From Janthinobacterium sp. LM6 (lineage in GTDB: Bacteria > Pseudomonadota > Gammaproteobacteria > Burkholderiales > Burkholderiaceae_D), in NCBI RefSeq assembly GCF_002002885.1, contig NZ_CP019510.1, forward strand, positions 5,828,001 to 5,892,000: a stretch of 64,000 bases of DNA, written 5' to 3'. Below the pieces are notes generated by a model that was given only the letters and a program-made list of their open reading frames with translations, was not told the origin of the DNA and ran no database searches. This document shows positions 17,739-27,088 of this stretch, in pieces; the first letter of the stretch is position 1, and every line of letters starts with the position of its first letter. A program made the position numbers and the translations under genes.

Positions 17739-18613
17739 ACACGCTCCGAATTTTTAGCGCCAAACAAGCCTTGCGGCAGGAAGAACAGGATCAACAGAAT
17801 CAGCACGAACGGTACCGCGTCCTTGTAGGCCGAGGAGATATAGCCGGCCGTCATGGCTTCGGCGATACCGAGGATCAGGCCACCGGCAATCGCGCCCGCG
17901 CCGCCACCGAGGCCGCCGAGGACGGCGGCGACAAAGCCTTTCAGGCCCAGCATGATGCCCGCGTCGTAGGACGTGTAGGTGATCGGGGCGACGAGGATGC
18001 CGCCCGCCGCGCCCAGCAGGGCCGACAGGCCGAACGAGAACAGCAGCACCTTGCGCGTGTTGATGCCCACCAGTTGCGCGGCCAGCTTGTTGTGCGAGGT
18101 GGCCAGCATGGCCTTGCCCATCAGGGTGCGGCCAAAGAACCAGCCCAGCACCAGCACGATGACGACCGTCACGCCGAGTACCCACAGGCTTTGCGGCAGC
18201 AGGCTGGCGCCCAGGAATTCGATCGGCGCATCTCCGGAAAAGGCTGGCAGCGAGTGCGTATCCTTGCCCAGCCAGATTTGCACCAGGCCGCGCAACACCA
18301 GCGAGGCGCCGATGGTGATGATCAAGAGGGTGATGACCTGCGCATTTTGCGCCGGTTCGATCACGGTTTTTTCCATCAGCAGGCCCACCAGGCCCGTGGC
18401 GATGACGGCCAGGATGATGGCCAGCGGCAGCGGCACGCCAGCGGCCGACATCACGGCGGCCAGCATCCCGCCCAGCATGATGAATTCGCCCTGGGCGAAA
18501 TTGATCACGCCGCTGGTGTTGTAGATGATGGTAAAGCCCAGCGCCGCCAGCGCGTAGGCGGAACCGACCGTCATCCCGGAATACAGAAATTGTAGAAATT
18601 GAGCGACTTCCAT
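17735..18613 (-). CDS. livH: LivH-type ABC transporter permease
   Basis: A 292-residue permease. The N-terminus 'GSAYALAALGFTIIYNTSGVINFAQGEF' is the hallmark of LivH, and 'ATSHNKLAAQLVGINTRKVLLFSFGLSALLGAAGGIL' is the conserved cytoplasmic coupling region. It forms the heterodimeric channel with LivM. It follows the binding-protein gene by 81 nt, the widest gap in the transporter block. Confidence 0.92.
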   Translation of the reverse strand: MEVAQFLQFLYSGMTVGSAYALAALGFTIIYNTSGVINFAQGEFIMLGGMLAAVMSAAGVPLPLAIILAVIATGLVGLLMEKTVIEPAQNAQVITLLIITIGASLVLRGLVQIWLGKDTHSLPAFSGDAPIEFLGASLLPQSLWVLGVTVVIVLVLGWFFGRTLMGKAMLATSHNKLAAQLVGINTRKVLLFSFGLSALLGAAGGILVAPITYTSYDAGIMLGLKGFVAAVLGGLGGGAGAIAGGLILGIAEAMTAGYISSAYKDAVPFVLILLILFFLPQGLFGAKNSERV

Positions 18614-18694
18614 GGTGTCTCCATTATGTTCGGCTACGCGCGAACCGCCTTCGAGGGCGGCCCACGCGGGTACTTCTGGCTTACCTTCTCGAAC

Positions 18695-19846
18695 TTATTT
18701 AGACAATTGCCATTCGCCGTTCTTCACTTCGACCATGCGGAAAGCCGACAGGTCCAGGCCCATGTGGTCCTTGACCGACATGTTGAAGACACCGGTGGTG
18801 CCCACAAAGCCCTTGGTCTGCTCCAGCGCCGTGCGCACTTTTTCGCGGTCCGTGCCGCCGGCGCGCTTGATGGCGTCCACCGACAGATTCAGGGCGTCGA
18901 GCGCATAGCCGCCAAAGGTCGACGGGTCGATCTTGTAGCGGTCCTTGTACGTCTTGTCGTAACCGACGACGACGGCCTTTTGCGCGTCACTATCGGGCAG
19001 CATGGCGCCGATTAACAGCGCCGGCGTCGGCAGGCGCACGCCTTCGGCGGCCTTGCCCGACAATTTCAGGTATTCGTCCGACGCCACGCCGTGCGACTGG
19101 TACAGCGGCAGCGCGGCCATGCCCAGCTGGCCATAGTTCTTGGTCACGACGGCCGGGCCCTGGCCCAGGCCGAAGACGAAGACGGCTTGCACGCCGACGG
19201 TGTTCTTGATGCGCGTGAGCTGCGCCGTGATGTCCGTGTCTTTCGGACCGTAGGTTTCATCGGCCACCAGGGTGATGCCATATTTGGACGCGACGATTTG
19301 CGATTCCTTGCGGCCCGAGGCGCCGAAACCGCTCGTTTCCGACAGCAGGCCCACCTTGCTGATGCCGCGCTTCTTCATGTCCTCGAACACCTTCTCGGCC
19401 GCCATGCGGTCCGTGTGCGGCGTCTTGAACACCCATTTTTTCACGGGATCGATGATGACCACGGCGCCCGCCAGCGAAATGAACGGCATGCTGGCGCGAT
19501 CCACCAGCGGCGCCATCGCCATCGTCGCGCCGGTGGTGGTGCCGCCGATCAGCACGTCGACCTTGTCCGACTCGATCAGGCGCTTGGTAAAACCGTTGGC
19601 CTTGGCCGCGTCGCTACCGTCATCGTAGTGCACCAGCTCCAGCTTGCGTCCCAGCACGCCGCCGGCCGCATTGATCTTCTCGATGTACAGCTGCAGGGTT
19701 TTCAGTTCCGGATCGCCCAGGAAGGCGGCCGGCCCCGTGACGGACAGCACGGAGCCGATCTTGATGTTATCGGCCGCATACGCGCCCGCGGCGGACATGG
19801 CCAGCACGCCGGCGATCAGGGTTTTCTTGAAGATATTGGCAATCAT
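18695..19846 (-). CDS. livK: Periplasmic ligand-binding protein of the Liv-type transporter
   Basis: A 383-residue type I periplasmic binding protein: signal peptide (TLIAGVLAMSAAGAYA), then 'DNIKIGSVLSVTGPAAFLGDPELKTLQLYIEKINAAGGVLG', the classic LivJ/K opening. ATG 19846 follows GGAG at seven nt; the GTG 12 nt upstream overlaps that Shine-Dalgarno. Its position between the thiolase and permease genes of the paa cluster suggests it binds an aromatic acid. The ligand-pocket residues cannot be read reliably here. Confidence 0.9.
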   Translation of the reverse strand: MIANIFKKTLIAGVLAMSAAGAYAADNIKIGSVLSVTGPAAFLGDPELKTLQLYIEKINAAGGVLGRKLELVHYDDGSDAAKANGFTKRLIESDKVDVLIGGTTTGATMAMAPLVDRASMPFISLAGAVVIIDPVKKWVFKTPHTDRMAAEKVFEDMKKRGISKVGLLSETSGFGASGRKESQIVASKYGITLVADETYGPKDTDITAQLTRIKNTVGVQAVFVFGLGQGPAVVTKNYGQLGMAALPLYQSHGVASDEYLKLSGKAAEGVRLPTPALLIGAMLPDSDAQKAVVVGYDKTYKDRYKIDPSTFGGYALDALNLSVDAIKRAGGTDREKVRTALEQTKGFVGTTGVFNMSVKDHMGLDLSAFRMVEVKNGEWQLSK

Positions 19847-19927
19847 TGTGGTCTCCACCAGGTTGGCACTACGGTCAATGTATGGTTGGCGCTTTTTTAC
19901 AAGCCTGCGCCTTTTGTTTTTACTTTT

Positions 19928-21133
19928 TTATACGCGTTCAATTACTACGGCAATCCCCTGCCCCACGCCGATGCACATGGTGCACAGCGCATAGCGCCCG
20001 CCCGTGCGTTCCAGCTGATTCAGGGCCGCCATCACCAGGCGCGCGCCCGATGCGCCCAGCGGGTGGCCGATGGCGATCGCGCCGCCATTCGGATTCACGT
20101 GAGCCGCATCATCCGCCAGGCCCAGGTCGCGCGTGACGGCCAGCGCCTGCGCGGCAAACGCTTCATTGAGCTCGATCACATCCATCTGCTCGATGGTCAG
20201 ACCCGTTTGCGCCAGCACCTTGCGCGACGCCGGCGAAGGTCCGAAACCCATGATGCGCGGCGCCAGGCCTGCCGTGGCCATGCCCAGCACTTTTGCGCGG
20301 GCCTTCAATTTGTACTTGTCGACGGCGGCGGCAGACGCCAGCAGGATGGCGCAGGCGCCGTCGTTCAAGCCAGAGGCATTGCCGGCCGTGACGCTGCCGT
20401 CCGCTTTCACGACGCCCTTGAGTTTCGCCAGCATTTCCAGCGAGGTGTCGGGGCGCGGATGTTCGTCGCTGGTGACCATCTTCGGATCACCCTTCTTTTG
20501 CGGCACGGCGACAGGCACGATTTCGCGCTCGAACACGCCGGCCGCGTGGGCAGCGGCCCAGCGCTGCTGGCTGCGCAGAGCCAGACCATCCTGGTCGGCG
20601 CGGCTGATGCCAAATTCCACGGCCACGTTTTCCGCCGTTTCCGGCATGGTGTCGATGCCGTACTGCGCTTTCATCTTGCCGTTCACAAAACGCCAGCCCA
20701 GGGTCGTGTCTTCGATCTTCGCCGCGCGCGAGAAGGCGCTGTCGGCCTTGCCCATCACGAAAGGCGCGCGCGTCATGCTTTCCACGCCGCCGGCGATGAT
20801 CAGTTCCGCCTCGCCCGCCTTGATGGAGCGGGCGGCCATGCCGACGGCGTCCAGGCTGGAGCCGCACAGGCGATTGATAGTATTGGCGGGCACTGCCGCC
20901 GGCAAGCCAGCCAGCAGCGCGGCCATGCGGCCCACGTTGCGGTTGTCTTCGCCGGCCTGGTTGGCGCAGCCGTAGAACACGTCGTCAATGGCGGACCAGT
21001 CAACGGACGGGTTGCGGGCGATCAGCGCGGCGATCGGCAGCGCGCCCAGGTCGTCGGCGCGCACGCTGGACAGCGCACCGCCATAGCGGCCAAAGGGCGT
21101 GCGTACGGCGTCACAGATAAAAGCGTCATTCAT
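19928..21133 (-). CDS. paaJ: 3-oxoadipyl-CoA / 3-oxo-5,6-dehydrosuberyl-CoA thiolase
   Basis: A 401-residue thiolase with acylation Cys90 (NRLCGSSLDA), 'NEAFAAQ', GHPLGASGAR and C-terminal CTMCIGVGQG, all intact. In the phenylacetate pathway it carries out both the early cleavage of the C8 ketoacyl-CoA and the last cleavage of 3-oxoadipyl-CoA to succinyl-CoA and acetyl-CoA. The sequence is equally compatible with PcaF; the location beside paaK decides the name. Confidence 0.92.
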   Translation of the reverse strand: MNDAFICDAVRTPFGRYGGALSSVRADDLGALPIAALIARNPSVDWSAIDDVFYGCANQAGEDNRNVGRMAALLAGLPAAVPANTINRLCGSSLDAVGMAARSIKAGEAELIIAGGVESMTRAPFVMGKADSAFSRAAKIEDTTLGWRFVNGKMKAQYGIDTMPETAENVAVEFGISRADQDGLALRSQQRWAAAHAAGVFEREIVPVAVPQKKGDPKMVTSDEHPRPDTSLEMLAKLKGVVKADGSVTAGNASGLNDGACAILLASAAAVDKYKLKARAKVLGMATAGLAPRIMGFGPSPASRKVLAQTGLTIEQMDVIELNEAFAAQALAVTRDLGLADDAAHVNPNGGAIAIGHPLGASGARLVMAALNQLERTGGRYALCTMCIGVGQGIAVVIERV

Positions 21134-21155
21134 GTTTGGTTCCTTGTTCGTGCTA

Positions 21156-22484
21156 TCAGGAGAATATCTTCGGGCGCTGGTCGACCACGCGGCGGGCCTT
21201 GCCCGTCAGGGTACGTTCGATGCCGGCAGCGGCCACCAGGCGTACACGCGTGCTCACACCCACGTGCGTCTTGATGCGGTGTTCCAGCTCGCGCGCCAGG
21301 GCGTCCGTTTCGCTGGCCGAGATGGTGGCAGTGAGGTCGATACGCAGCTCGGCCACCACTTCCAGCTTGTCGAGGTGGCCGTCGCGCGTGACCACCAGCT
21401 GGTATTGCGGCGCCAGCTTCGGCATTTTCAGGATCAGCTCTTCGATCTGCGTGGGGAAGACGTTCACGCCGCGGATGATCAGCATGTCGTCCGAGCGGCC
21501 CGTGATCTTGCCGATGCGGCGCATCGAACGCGACGTGGGCGGCAGCAAGCGGGTCAGGTCGCGCGTGCGGTAGCGGATAATGGGGAGCGCTTCCTTCGAC
21601 AGCGAGGTAAACACCAGCTCGCCCTCTGCGCCGTCCGGCAGCACTTCGCCCGTTTCCGGATCGATGATCTCCGGGTAAAAATGGTCTTCCCAGATGACGG
21701 GACCGTCCTTGCTCTCGATGCATTCGGACGCCACGCCAGGGCCCATCACTTCGGACAGGCCGTAGATGTCGACGGCGTCGATGCCGGCGCGCGCCTCGAT
21801 TTCCGAGCGCATGGCGTCCGTCCACGGCTCGGCGCCGAAAATGCCCACCTTCAGCGACGACTCGGCCGGGTCCAGACCCTGGCGCGTGAATTCCTCGATG
21901 ATGTTGAGCATGTACGATGGCGTGACCATGATGATCGATGGCTTGAAATCCTGGATCAGCTGCACCTGTTTTTCCGTCTGCCCGCCGGACATGGGAATGA
22001 CCGTGCAACCGAGGCGCTCGGCGCCGTAGTGCGCGCCCAGGCCGCCCGTGAACAGGCCGTAGCCGTAGGAGATATGCACCATGTCGCCTGCACGGCCGCC
22101 GCCGGCACGGATCGAGCGCGCCACCACGTTGGCCCAGGTATCGATATCGTTCTGCGTGTAGCCGACCACCGTGGCCTTGCCCGTGGTACCGCTGGACGCG
22201 TGGATGCGCACCACTTGCTCGCGCGGCACGGCGAACAGGCCAAACGGGTAATTGTCGCGCAAGACCTTTTTATCGGTGAACGGGAATTTGGCCAGATCGG
22301 ACAGCGATTTCAGGTCGTCCGGATGCACGCCCGCTTCGTCAAAAGCGGCGCGGTAATGGGGCACGTTGTCATACGCGTGCTTGAGCGTCCATTTCATGCG
22401 TTCAAGCTGCAGCGCCTGCAGTTCATCCTTGCTGGCGCGCTCGATCGGCTCGAGGTCATTCGGGGAAGGTGTACGTTGGACCAT
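21156..22484 (-). CDS. paaK: PaaK: phenylacetate-CoA ligase
   Basis: A 442-residue AMP-forming ligase that activates phenylacetate to phenylacetyl-CoA, the entry step of the pathway. The ATP-binding motif SSGTTGKATVVGYT (~residues 94-107), 'DIYGLSEVMGPG' and the C-terminal 'GRSDDMLIIRGVNVFPTQIEE' hinge are all present. Start ATG 22484 lies after a GAGACAGAG run. It is 22 nt upstream of the thiolase gene, so the two are probably cotranscribed. Confidence 0.95.
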   Translation of the reverse strand: MVQRTPSPNDLEPIERASKDELQALQLERMKWTLKHAYDNVPHYRAAFDEAGVHPDDLKSLSDLAKFPFTDKKVLRDNYPFGLFAVPREQVVRIHASSGTTGKATVVGYTQNDIDTWANVVARSIRAGGGRAGDMVHISYGYGLFTGGLGAHYGAERLGCTVIPMSGGQTEKQVQLIQDFKPSIIMVTPSYMLNIIEEFTRQGLDPAESSLKVGIFGAEPWTDAMRSEIEARAGIDAVDIYGLSEVMGPGVASECIESKDGPVIWEDHFYPEIIDPETGEVLPDGAEGELVFTSLSKEALPIIRYRTRDLTRLLPPTSRSMRRIGKITGRSDDMLIIRGVNVFPTQIEELILKMPKLAPQYQLVVTRDGHLDKLEVVAELRIDLTATISASETDALARELEHRIKTHVGVSTRVRLVAAAGIERTLTGKARRVVDQRPKIFS

Positions 22485-22552
22485 CTCTGTCTCCTGATTC
22501 GGTTCTATAACTATGTAATTCGTTCCGGCAGTTCAAGCCTGCTCTTGTAACT

Positions 22553-22999
22553 TCAATTGCTGATGACTTCACCCGCCACGCGAATCGACTTGCCACGGAA
22601 GAGCGCGATGGCGCGTCCGTCCTGGTTGCTGACCTTGACGTCGTAGACGCCGCTCTTGCCGGCCAGCGCCTGTTCGACGGCGTGCGCCGTCAGCACGTCG
22701 CCTTCGCGGCCCGGCGCCAGGTAATCGATGGTGCAGCCGGCGCCCACGGTGTTCATGTTGTAGCTGTTGCAGGCAAACGCGAAGGCGCTGTCAGCCAGGG
22801 CGAAGATAAAGCCGCCGTGGCAGGTCTGGTGGCCATTGAGCATGTCGGCGCGTACCGTCATCGTCATGCGCGCATGGCCGGGGCCCACGTCGGCCAGGGC
22901 GATGCCCATGGCGGCGGTGGCGTTATCGCGCGACAGCATGGAGGCGGCGGCCGCTTCGGCCAGGGCTTGCGCGGTCAGGTTGTGATCTTCATTCGGCAT
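22553..22999 (-). CDS. paaI: PaaI: hydroxyphenylacetyl-CoA thioesterase
   Basis: A 148-residue hot-dog-fold thioesterase. The motif 'NGHQTCHGGFIFALADSAFAFACNS' holds the active-site Asp of the PaaI family. It releases CoA from dead-end aryl-CoA esters. ATG 22999 overlaps the end of paaH by 11 nt and has GGAG nine nt upstream. The same frame is open further upstream, but that part runs antiphase through paaH and is spurious. Confidence 0.93.
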   Translation of the reverse strand: MPNEDHNLTAQALAEAAAASMLSRDNATAAMGIALADVGPGHARMTMTVRADMLNGHQTCHGGFIFALADSAFAFACNSYNMNTVGAGCTIDYLAPGREGDVLTAHAVEQALAGKSGVYDVKVSNQDGRAIALFRGKSIRVAGEVISN

Positions 23000-24557
23000 G
23001 AAACGTGGCTCCATTGGCGAGTTTGCGACGCAGCAGCGGCGAGACCCGGTAGCGGTCTTCACCATAGCCTTGCGCCAGGTGATGCAGCACAGCGACGATG
23101 TGCTGGACGCCGACGGCATCGGCCCAGGCCAGCGGTCCGCGCGGATAGTTGACGCCCTTCTGCATGGCGATATCGACGGCGGCCACCGTGCATACGCCCT
23201 GGTTGACGGCATCGGCCGCCTCGTTGGCCAGCATGGCGACCGTGCGCATGACGGCCATGCCAGGCACGTCGTCCAGGCGCGTGACGATGAAACCGGCCGC
23301 CTGGAACAGGCCGGCGACGGCCGCATAGGCGGCGTCGCTGCACTGATCCGCACGGGCCACGGCGATGCGCTTGGTACCGGCGTAATCGAGCGCCAGGTCG
23401 AACAGCACCGTGTCAGGATGCTGGTTGTCGTGCGCGCGCTGGGTGGCGCTGCGGCCATCGGTGAGATAAATCGCGGCGCCGTTGCAATGCAGGGCCGGCG
23501 CTTCGTCGTGTGTCTGGCCTTCCTGCGTCACGCGGCGGCTGACGGTGATGCCGGCCTGCTCCAGGCGCTGCACCAGACTGCGAATGATGCCGCTGTGGCC
23601 ACGGCCATCGCCGCCGATGGCGGCCGACAGGGCAACGAATTCCGGCTTCGGTTGCGCGCCTTCCGCCTGCGCCACGGGGGCAGGTGCGCCTTCGCCGTAC
23701 TGGTAAAAACCGCGGCCCGATTTGCGGCCCAGGAAACCGGCGTTGACCATTTCCTGTTGCAGCACGGACGGCGTGAAACGCGGGTCGTTGAAATAGGCGC
23801 CGAACACGGACTGCGTGACGGAAAAATTGACGTCATGGCCGATCAGATCCATCAGCTCGAATGGCCCCATGCGGAAACCGCCCGATTCGCGCAGAACGGC
23901 ATCGATGGTGGCGGCGTCGCCTGCCTGTTCATTGAGCAAACGCCAGCCTTCCGCATAAAACGGACGGGCGACTCGGTTGACGATGAAGCCGGGCGTCGAT
24001 TTCGCATGCACGGGGTTCTTGCCCCAGGCGATAGACGTGTCGTAGACGGTGGTGGCCACTTGTTCGCTGGTGGCCAGCCCGCTGATCACTTCGACCAGCG
24101 CCATCAGGGGCACAGGGTTAAAGAAGTGCATGCCGACCAGGCGTTCCGGACGGCGCAGCTTGGCGGCAATCGCCGTGACGGAGATCGACGAGGTATTCGT
24201 CGCCAGGATGCAGGCGTCGCTGACCAAGGCTTCCAGTTCGGCGAACAGGCCCCGCTTGACGTCGAGGTTTTCCACGATGGCTTCCACCACCAGCGCGGCA
24301 TCTGCCACGTCGGCCAGGCTGCCGGCCGCCTGCAGGCGCGCCGTGGCGGCAGTGGCTTCGTCGGCCGTCATGCGGCCCTTTTCAGCCAGCTTCGCATACA
24401 TTTTTGCGATGTCGGCCAGCGCCTTGCTGACGGCGTCAAAGCGCGTGTCGTACAGTTTCACGCGGTAGCCGGCGGCCGCGGCCACCTGCGCGATGCCGGC
24501 GCCCATGGCGCCGCTGCCGATGACGGCGACGATACTGCTATTGTCCAAAGCTGCCAT
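22989..24557 (-). CDS. paaH: PaaH: 3-hydroxyacyl-CoA dehydrogenase (3-hydroxyadipyl-CoA dehydrogenase)
   Basis: A 522-residue NAD-dependent dehydrogenase with Rossmann motif GSGAMGAGIAQ at residues 14-24 and 'VGMHFFNPVPLMALVEVI', which includes the catalytic His. Two 3HCDH C-terminal domains follow, the second ending in 'NYPRGPLAWADAVG'. 522 residues is longer than E. coli PaaH (about 475), mainly in the linker near 300-340. It oxidises 3-hydroxyadipyl-CoA for the thiolase. One nt separates it from paaG. Confidence 0.93.
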   Translation of the reverse strand: MAALDNSSIVAVIGSGAMGAGIAQVAAAAGYRVKLYDTRFDAVSKALADIAKMYAKLAEKGRMTADEATAATARLQAAGSLADVADAALVVEAIVENLDVKRGLFAELEALVSDACILATNTSSISVTAIAAKLRRPERLVGMHFFNPVPLMALVEVISGLATSEQVATTVYDTSIAWGKNPVHAKSTPGFIVNRVARPFYAEGWRLLNEQAGDAATIDAVLRESGGFRMGPFELMDLIGHDVNFSVTQSVFGAYFNDPRFTPSVLQQEMVNAGFLGRKSGRGFYQYGEGAPAPVAQAEGAQPKPEFVALSAAIGGDGRGHSGIIRSLVQRLEQAGITVSRRVTQEGQTHDEAPALHCNGAAIYLTDGRSATQRAHDNQHPDTVLFDLALDYAGTKRIAVARADQCSDAAYAAVAGLFQAAGFIVTRLDDVPGMAVMRTVAMLANEAADAVNQGVCTVAAVDIAMQKGVNYPRGPLAWADAVGVQHIVAVLHHLAQGYGEDRYRVSPLLRRKLANGATFHAE

Positions 24558-24558
24558 A

Positions 24559-25350
24559 TCAATGTCCCTTGAATTGCGGTGTGCGCTTTTCCATGAAGGC
24601 GGCCACGCCTTCGCGGTAATCGTCGCTGTTACCGAGATCGCTCATCATGCGCGCTTCCAGCGCAAGCTGCTGCGGCAGGGTATTCGCGCCGCTAGCGGCC
24701 AGCGCCTGTTTGGTATAGGCCAGGCCCTTGGTGGGGGCTGTGGAAAAGTGCACGGCCAGCTTGCGCGTTTCCTGCGCCAGTTCGGCATCGTCCACGCATT
24801 TCCAGATCAGGCCCCAGTCTTCCGCTTTTTCCGCCGTCAGTTTTTCGCCGAGCATGGCCAGCCCCATGGCGCGCGCGGAACCGATCAGGCGTGGCAGGAA
24901 GAAGGTGCCGCCCGTGTCCGGGATCAGGCCCAGCTTGCAGAATACTTCGACGAAACTGGCCGACTTGCCGGCGATGACGATGTCGCAGGCCAGCGCCAGG
25001 TTGGCGCCCGCGCCGGCGGCCACGCCGTTGACGGCGCAGATCACGGGCATCGGCAGCGCTTTCAGGGCCAGCACCAGCGGCGCATAGTTCTTTTCCACCG
25101 ACTCGCCCAGGTCCACGCCCTTCGAGCCAGGTTCCACGGCGCGGTCGGACAGATCCTGGCCCGCGCAAAAGCCGCGGCCGGCGCCCGTCAGCACGAAGAC
25201 GCGCACGGTACTGTCGGTATTGACTTTCGCGATGGCGTCGCGCACTTCCTCGTGCATGGCTTGCGTAAAACTATTGAGCTTGTCGGGACGGTTCAGGGTG
25301 AGCGTCGCGATACCCTGCTCGATGGTGAAGAGGATGTTTTGATAGGTCAT
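24559..25350 (-). CDS. paaG: PaaG: 1,2-epoxyphenylacetyl-CoA isomerase
   Basis: A 263-residue crotonase-fold protein. 'GRGFCAGQDLSDR' and 'NGVAAGAGANLALACDIVIAGKSASFVEVFCKLGLIPDTGGTFFLPRLIG' identify PaaG, including the Asp of PDTGG that acts as catalytic base. It isomerises the ring epoxide to oxepin-CoA. A separate paaF hydratase, which normally neighbours paaG, is not present. Confidence 0.92.
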   Translation of the reverse strand: MTYQNILFTIEQGIATLTLNRPDKLNSFTQAMHEEVRDAIAKVNTDSTVRVFVLTGAGRGFCAGQDLSDRAVEPGSKGVDLGESVEKNYAPLVLALKALPMPVICAVNGVAAGAGANLALACDIVIAGKSASFVEVFCKLGLIPDTGGTFFLPRLIGSARAMGLAMLGEKLTAEKAEDWGLIWKCVDDAELAQETRKLAVHFSTAPTKGLAYTKQALAASGANTLPQQLALEARMMSDLGNSDDYREGVAAFMEKRTPQFKGH

Positions 25351-25391
25351 GGCGTCTCGCTATTTTAGTTATCAACCCACAGCGGAAATCT

Positions 25392-25418
25392 GGGGTCAGA
25401 CCCGTCGGGTCTGACCCC
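25392..25418. repeat. 27-bp palindromic repeat, copy 3
   Basis: Identical to copy 1: 13-bp arms GGGGTCAGACCCG/CGGGTCTGACCCC around T. It lies in the 84-nt gap between paaE and paaG, the widest gap in the paaA-H block. Looser flanking complementarity (AACCCA at 25374, TGGGTT about 25431) extends the hairpin. Confidence 0.9.
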
Positions 25419-25434
25419 GGCAGTGGCAGTTGGG

Positions 25435-26514
25435 TTATTCGGCTTGGTCAAAGTCCACCACGACTTTGTCAGTAACCGGAAAACTCTGGCAGCTGAGGAC
25501 AAAGCCGCGCGCCACTTCGTAGTCTTCCAGCGCGTAGTTGACATCCATTTCGACTTTGCCGTCGAGGATCTTGCAGCGGCAGGTCGAACATACGCCGCCT
25601 TTGCACGAGTAGCGCATGTCGATGCCTTGGCGCAGGCCCGCGTCGAGGATGGATTCCTTGTCCTTGTCCATCGTGAAGGTGGTGTGGTTGCCATCCATGA
25701 TGACGGTCACTTCCGTTTCCTGCACCACGCCCGCGGCCAGCTGAGCGCGCGGCTTGTGGGCGTTTTTCGGGATGCTGGCGGCGAACAGCTCGATCTTGAT
25801 GTTCTGCTTGGGCATGCCGGCCGCCTGCAGGGCAGCGGACACGCCGAGCATCATGTCTTCCGGGCCGCAAATAAACGCGTTGTCGTAGTCTTCGACCTTG
25901 ATCCAGTGCTGCAGGAACTGCTCGCATTTTTCCTGCGTGATGCGGCCGTTGAACAGTTCGATGTCCTGCTGTTCGCGGCTCATCACGTAGACCAGGTTCA
26001 AACGCTCCAGGTACACATCCTTCAAGTCCGTCAATTCTTCCTTGAAGATGACGGACGACGAGGCGCGGTTACCGTAGAAAAGGGTGAAGCGACTCAAGGG
26101 TTCCGTCAGCAGGGTCGTCTTGATGATGGAAAGGATGGGCGTGATGCCGCTGCCGGCCGCGAATGCCAGGTAGTGCTTGCGGTTGACGCAGTCGAGCGGC
26201 ACGTTGAAGTGGCCCATCGGCGGCATCACCTCGATGGTGGCGCCGGCTTTCAGGGTATCGTTCGCCCAGGTGGAAAAGGCGCCGCCCGGCGTGCGCTTGA
26301 TGGCCACGCGCAGGGTGCCGTCCTGCACCGCCGAGCAGATGGAATACGAGCGGCGCACGTCTTCCGCATTAATATGGGCGCGCAAGGTCAGGTGCTGGCC
26401 CTGCTGGAAACGGAACTGCTGCTGCAGCTCGGCTGGCACGTCGAACGTGACGGCGATGGTGTCGCGCGTTTCGTTGCGCACGTTGGCCACGCACAGCGGA
26501 TAAAATTTACTCAT
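25435..26514 (-). CDS. paaE: PaaE: reductase of the phenylacetyl-CoA epoxidase
   Basis: A 359-residue electron-transfer subunit. An FAD/NAD(P)-binding ferredoxin reductase part (RRSYSICSA for FAD, GSGITPILSI for the nucleotide) is followed by a C-terminal plant-type 2Fe-2S domain with CKGGVCSTC (Cys304, 309, 312) and a distal Cys near 342. It feeds NADPH electrons to the di-iron centre of PaaA. Confidence 0.95.
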   Translation of the reverse strand: MSKFYPLCVANVRNETRDTIAVTFDVPAELQQQFRFQQGQHLTLRAHINAEDVRRSYSICSAVQDGTLRVAIKRTPGGAFSTWANDTLKAGATIEVMPPMGHFNVPLDCVNRKHYLAFAAGSGITPILSIIKTTLLTEPLSRFTLFYGNRASSSVIFKEELTDLKDVYLERLNLVYVMSREQQDIELFNGRITQEKCEQFLQHWIKVEDYDNAFICGPEDMMLGVSAALQAAGMPKQNIKIELFAASIPKNAHKPRAQLAAGVVQETEVTVIMDGNHTTFTMDKDKESILDAGLRQGIDMRYSCKGGVCSTCRCKILDGKVEMDVNYALEDYEVARGFVLSCQSFPVTDKVVVDFDQAE

Positions 26515-26554
26515 GCTTCATCTCCAGTTTCTTCGGAACGTGTGCCTGATTTTT

Positions 26555-27088
26555 TTAGTGGCACTTGAAGTAGTCAAACGGTTCGCGGCAAGCCAGGCAT
26601 TTGTACAGGGCCTTGCACGGCGTGGAGCCGAACTGGCTGGTCAGCTGCGTATGCGTCGAACCGCAGTTCGGGCAGATCACGTCCAGCTTGGGCATGGCCT
26701 GGCGCTTGACTCCACCTTTCAAGCCGCTGATGTCGATCACCTGCTGCTGCGGCGGCGCGATGCCATAGCCTTTCAGCTTGGCCTTGCCCGTCTCGCTCAT
26801 CCAGTCCGTCGTCCACGCGGGCGCCAGCTGGTTCACCAGCGTCACCCTGGCCACGCCATGGCTGCGCAAGGCATCCGTGACGGCGTCGGCGATCACCTGC
26901 ATGGCAGGGCAACCCGAATAGGTGGGCGTGATCGTCACGATGCACGCATCGCCATCCGTGACTTCGACGGCGCGCACGATGCCCAGGTCCACCACTGAAA
27001 TGACGGGGATTTCCGGGTCCGGCACGTCGCCCAGCCAGGCCCAGACCTGGGCGGCGTCCAGCGCTGCGGCACCAGCGGCGGCGTTCAT
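26555..27088 (-). CDS. paaD: PaaD: iron-sulfur maturation protein for the epoxidase
   Basis: A 177-residue protein with an N-terminal MIP18/DUF59 domain ('VPDPEIPVISVVDLGIVRAVEV', with TYSGCPAM) and a C-terminal zinc-ribbon-like part (CPNCGS, CLAC). Members of this type assist Fe-S insertion into PaaE. ATG 27088 shares one base with the paaC stop (TAATG). The longer open frame upstream overlaps paaC and is rejected. Confidence 0.92.
   Translation of the reverse strand: MNAAAGAAALDAAQVWAWLGDVPDPEIPVISVVDLGIVRAVEVTDGDACIVTITPTYSGCPAMQVIADAVTDALRSHGVARVTLVNQLAPAWTTDWMSETGKAKLKGYGIAPPQQQVIDISGLKGGVKRQAMPKLDVICPNCGSTHTQLTSQFGSTPCKALYKCLACREPFDYFKCH

Noticed and set aside
16611..17828. Long open frame on the + strand opposite livM/livG (405 codons)
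   Set aside because: His/Gln/Arg-rich translation typical of the antisense of GC-rich genes; the - strand frame encodes a clear LivM permease.
19091..21274. 727-codon open frame on the + strand opposite the livK and thiolase genes
   Set aside because: Antisense shadow of two well-supported - strand genes; composition is low-complexity Arg/His/Gln with no domain.
22553..23458. A 301-residue version of PaaI
   Set aside because: The first ~150 residues are out-of-frame paaH sequence; the real PaaI begins at 22999 with GGAG nearby.
14469..25418. The 27-bp palindromes as a CRISPR array or intrinsic terminators
   Set aside because: Copies are about 0.7-10 kb apart with genes between, not regularly spaced, and none is followed by a T-tract.
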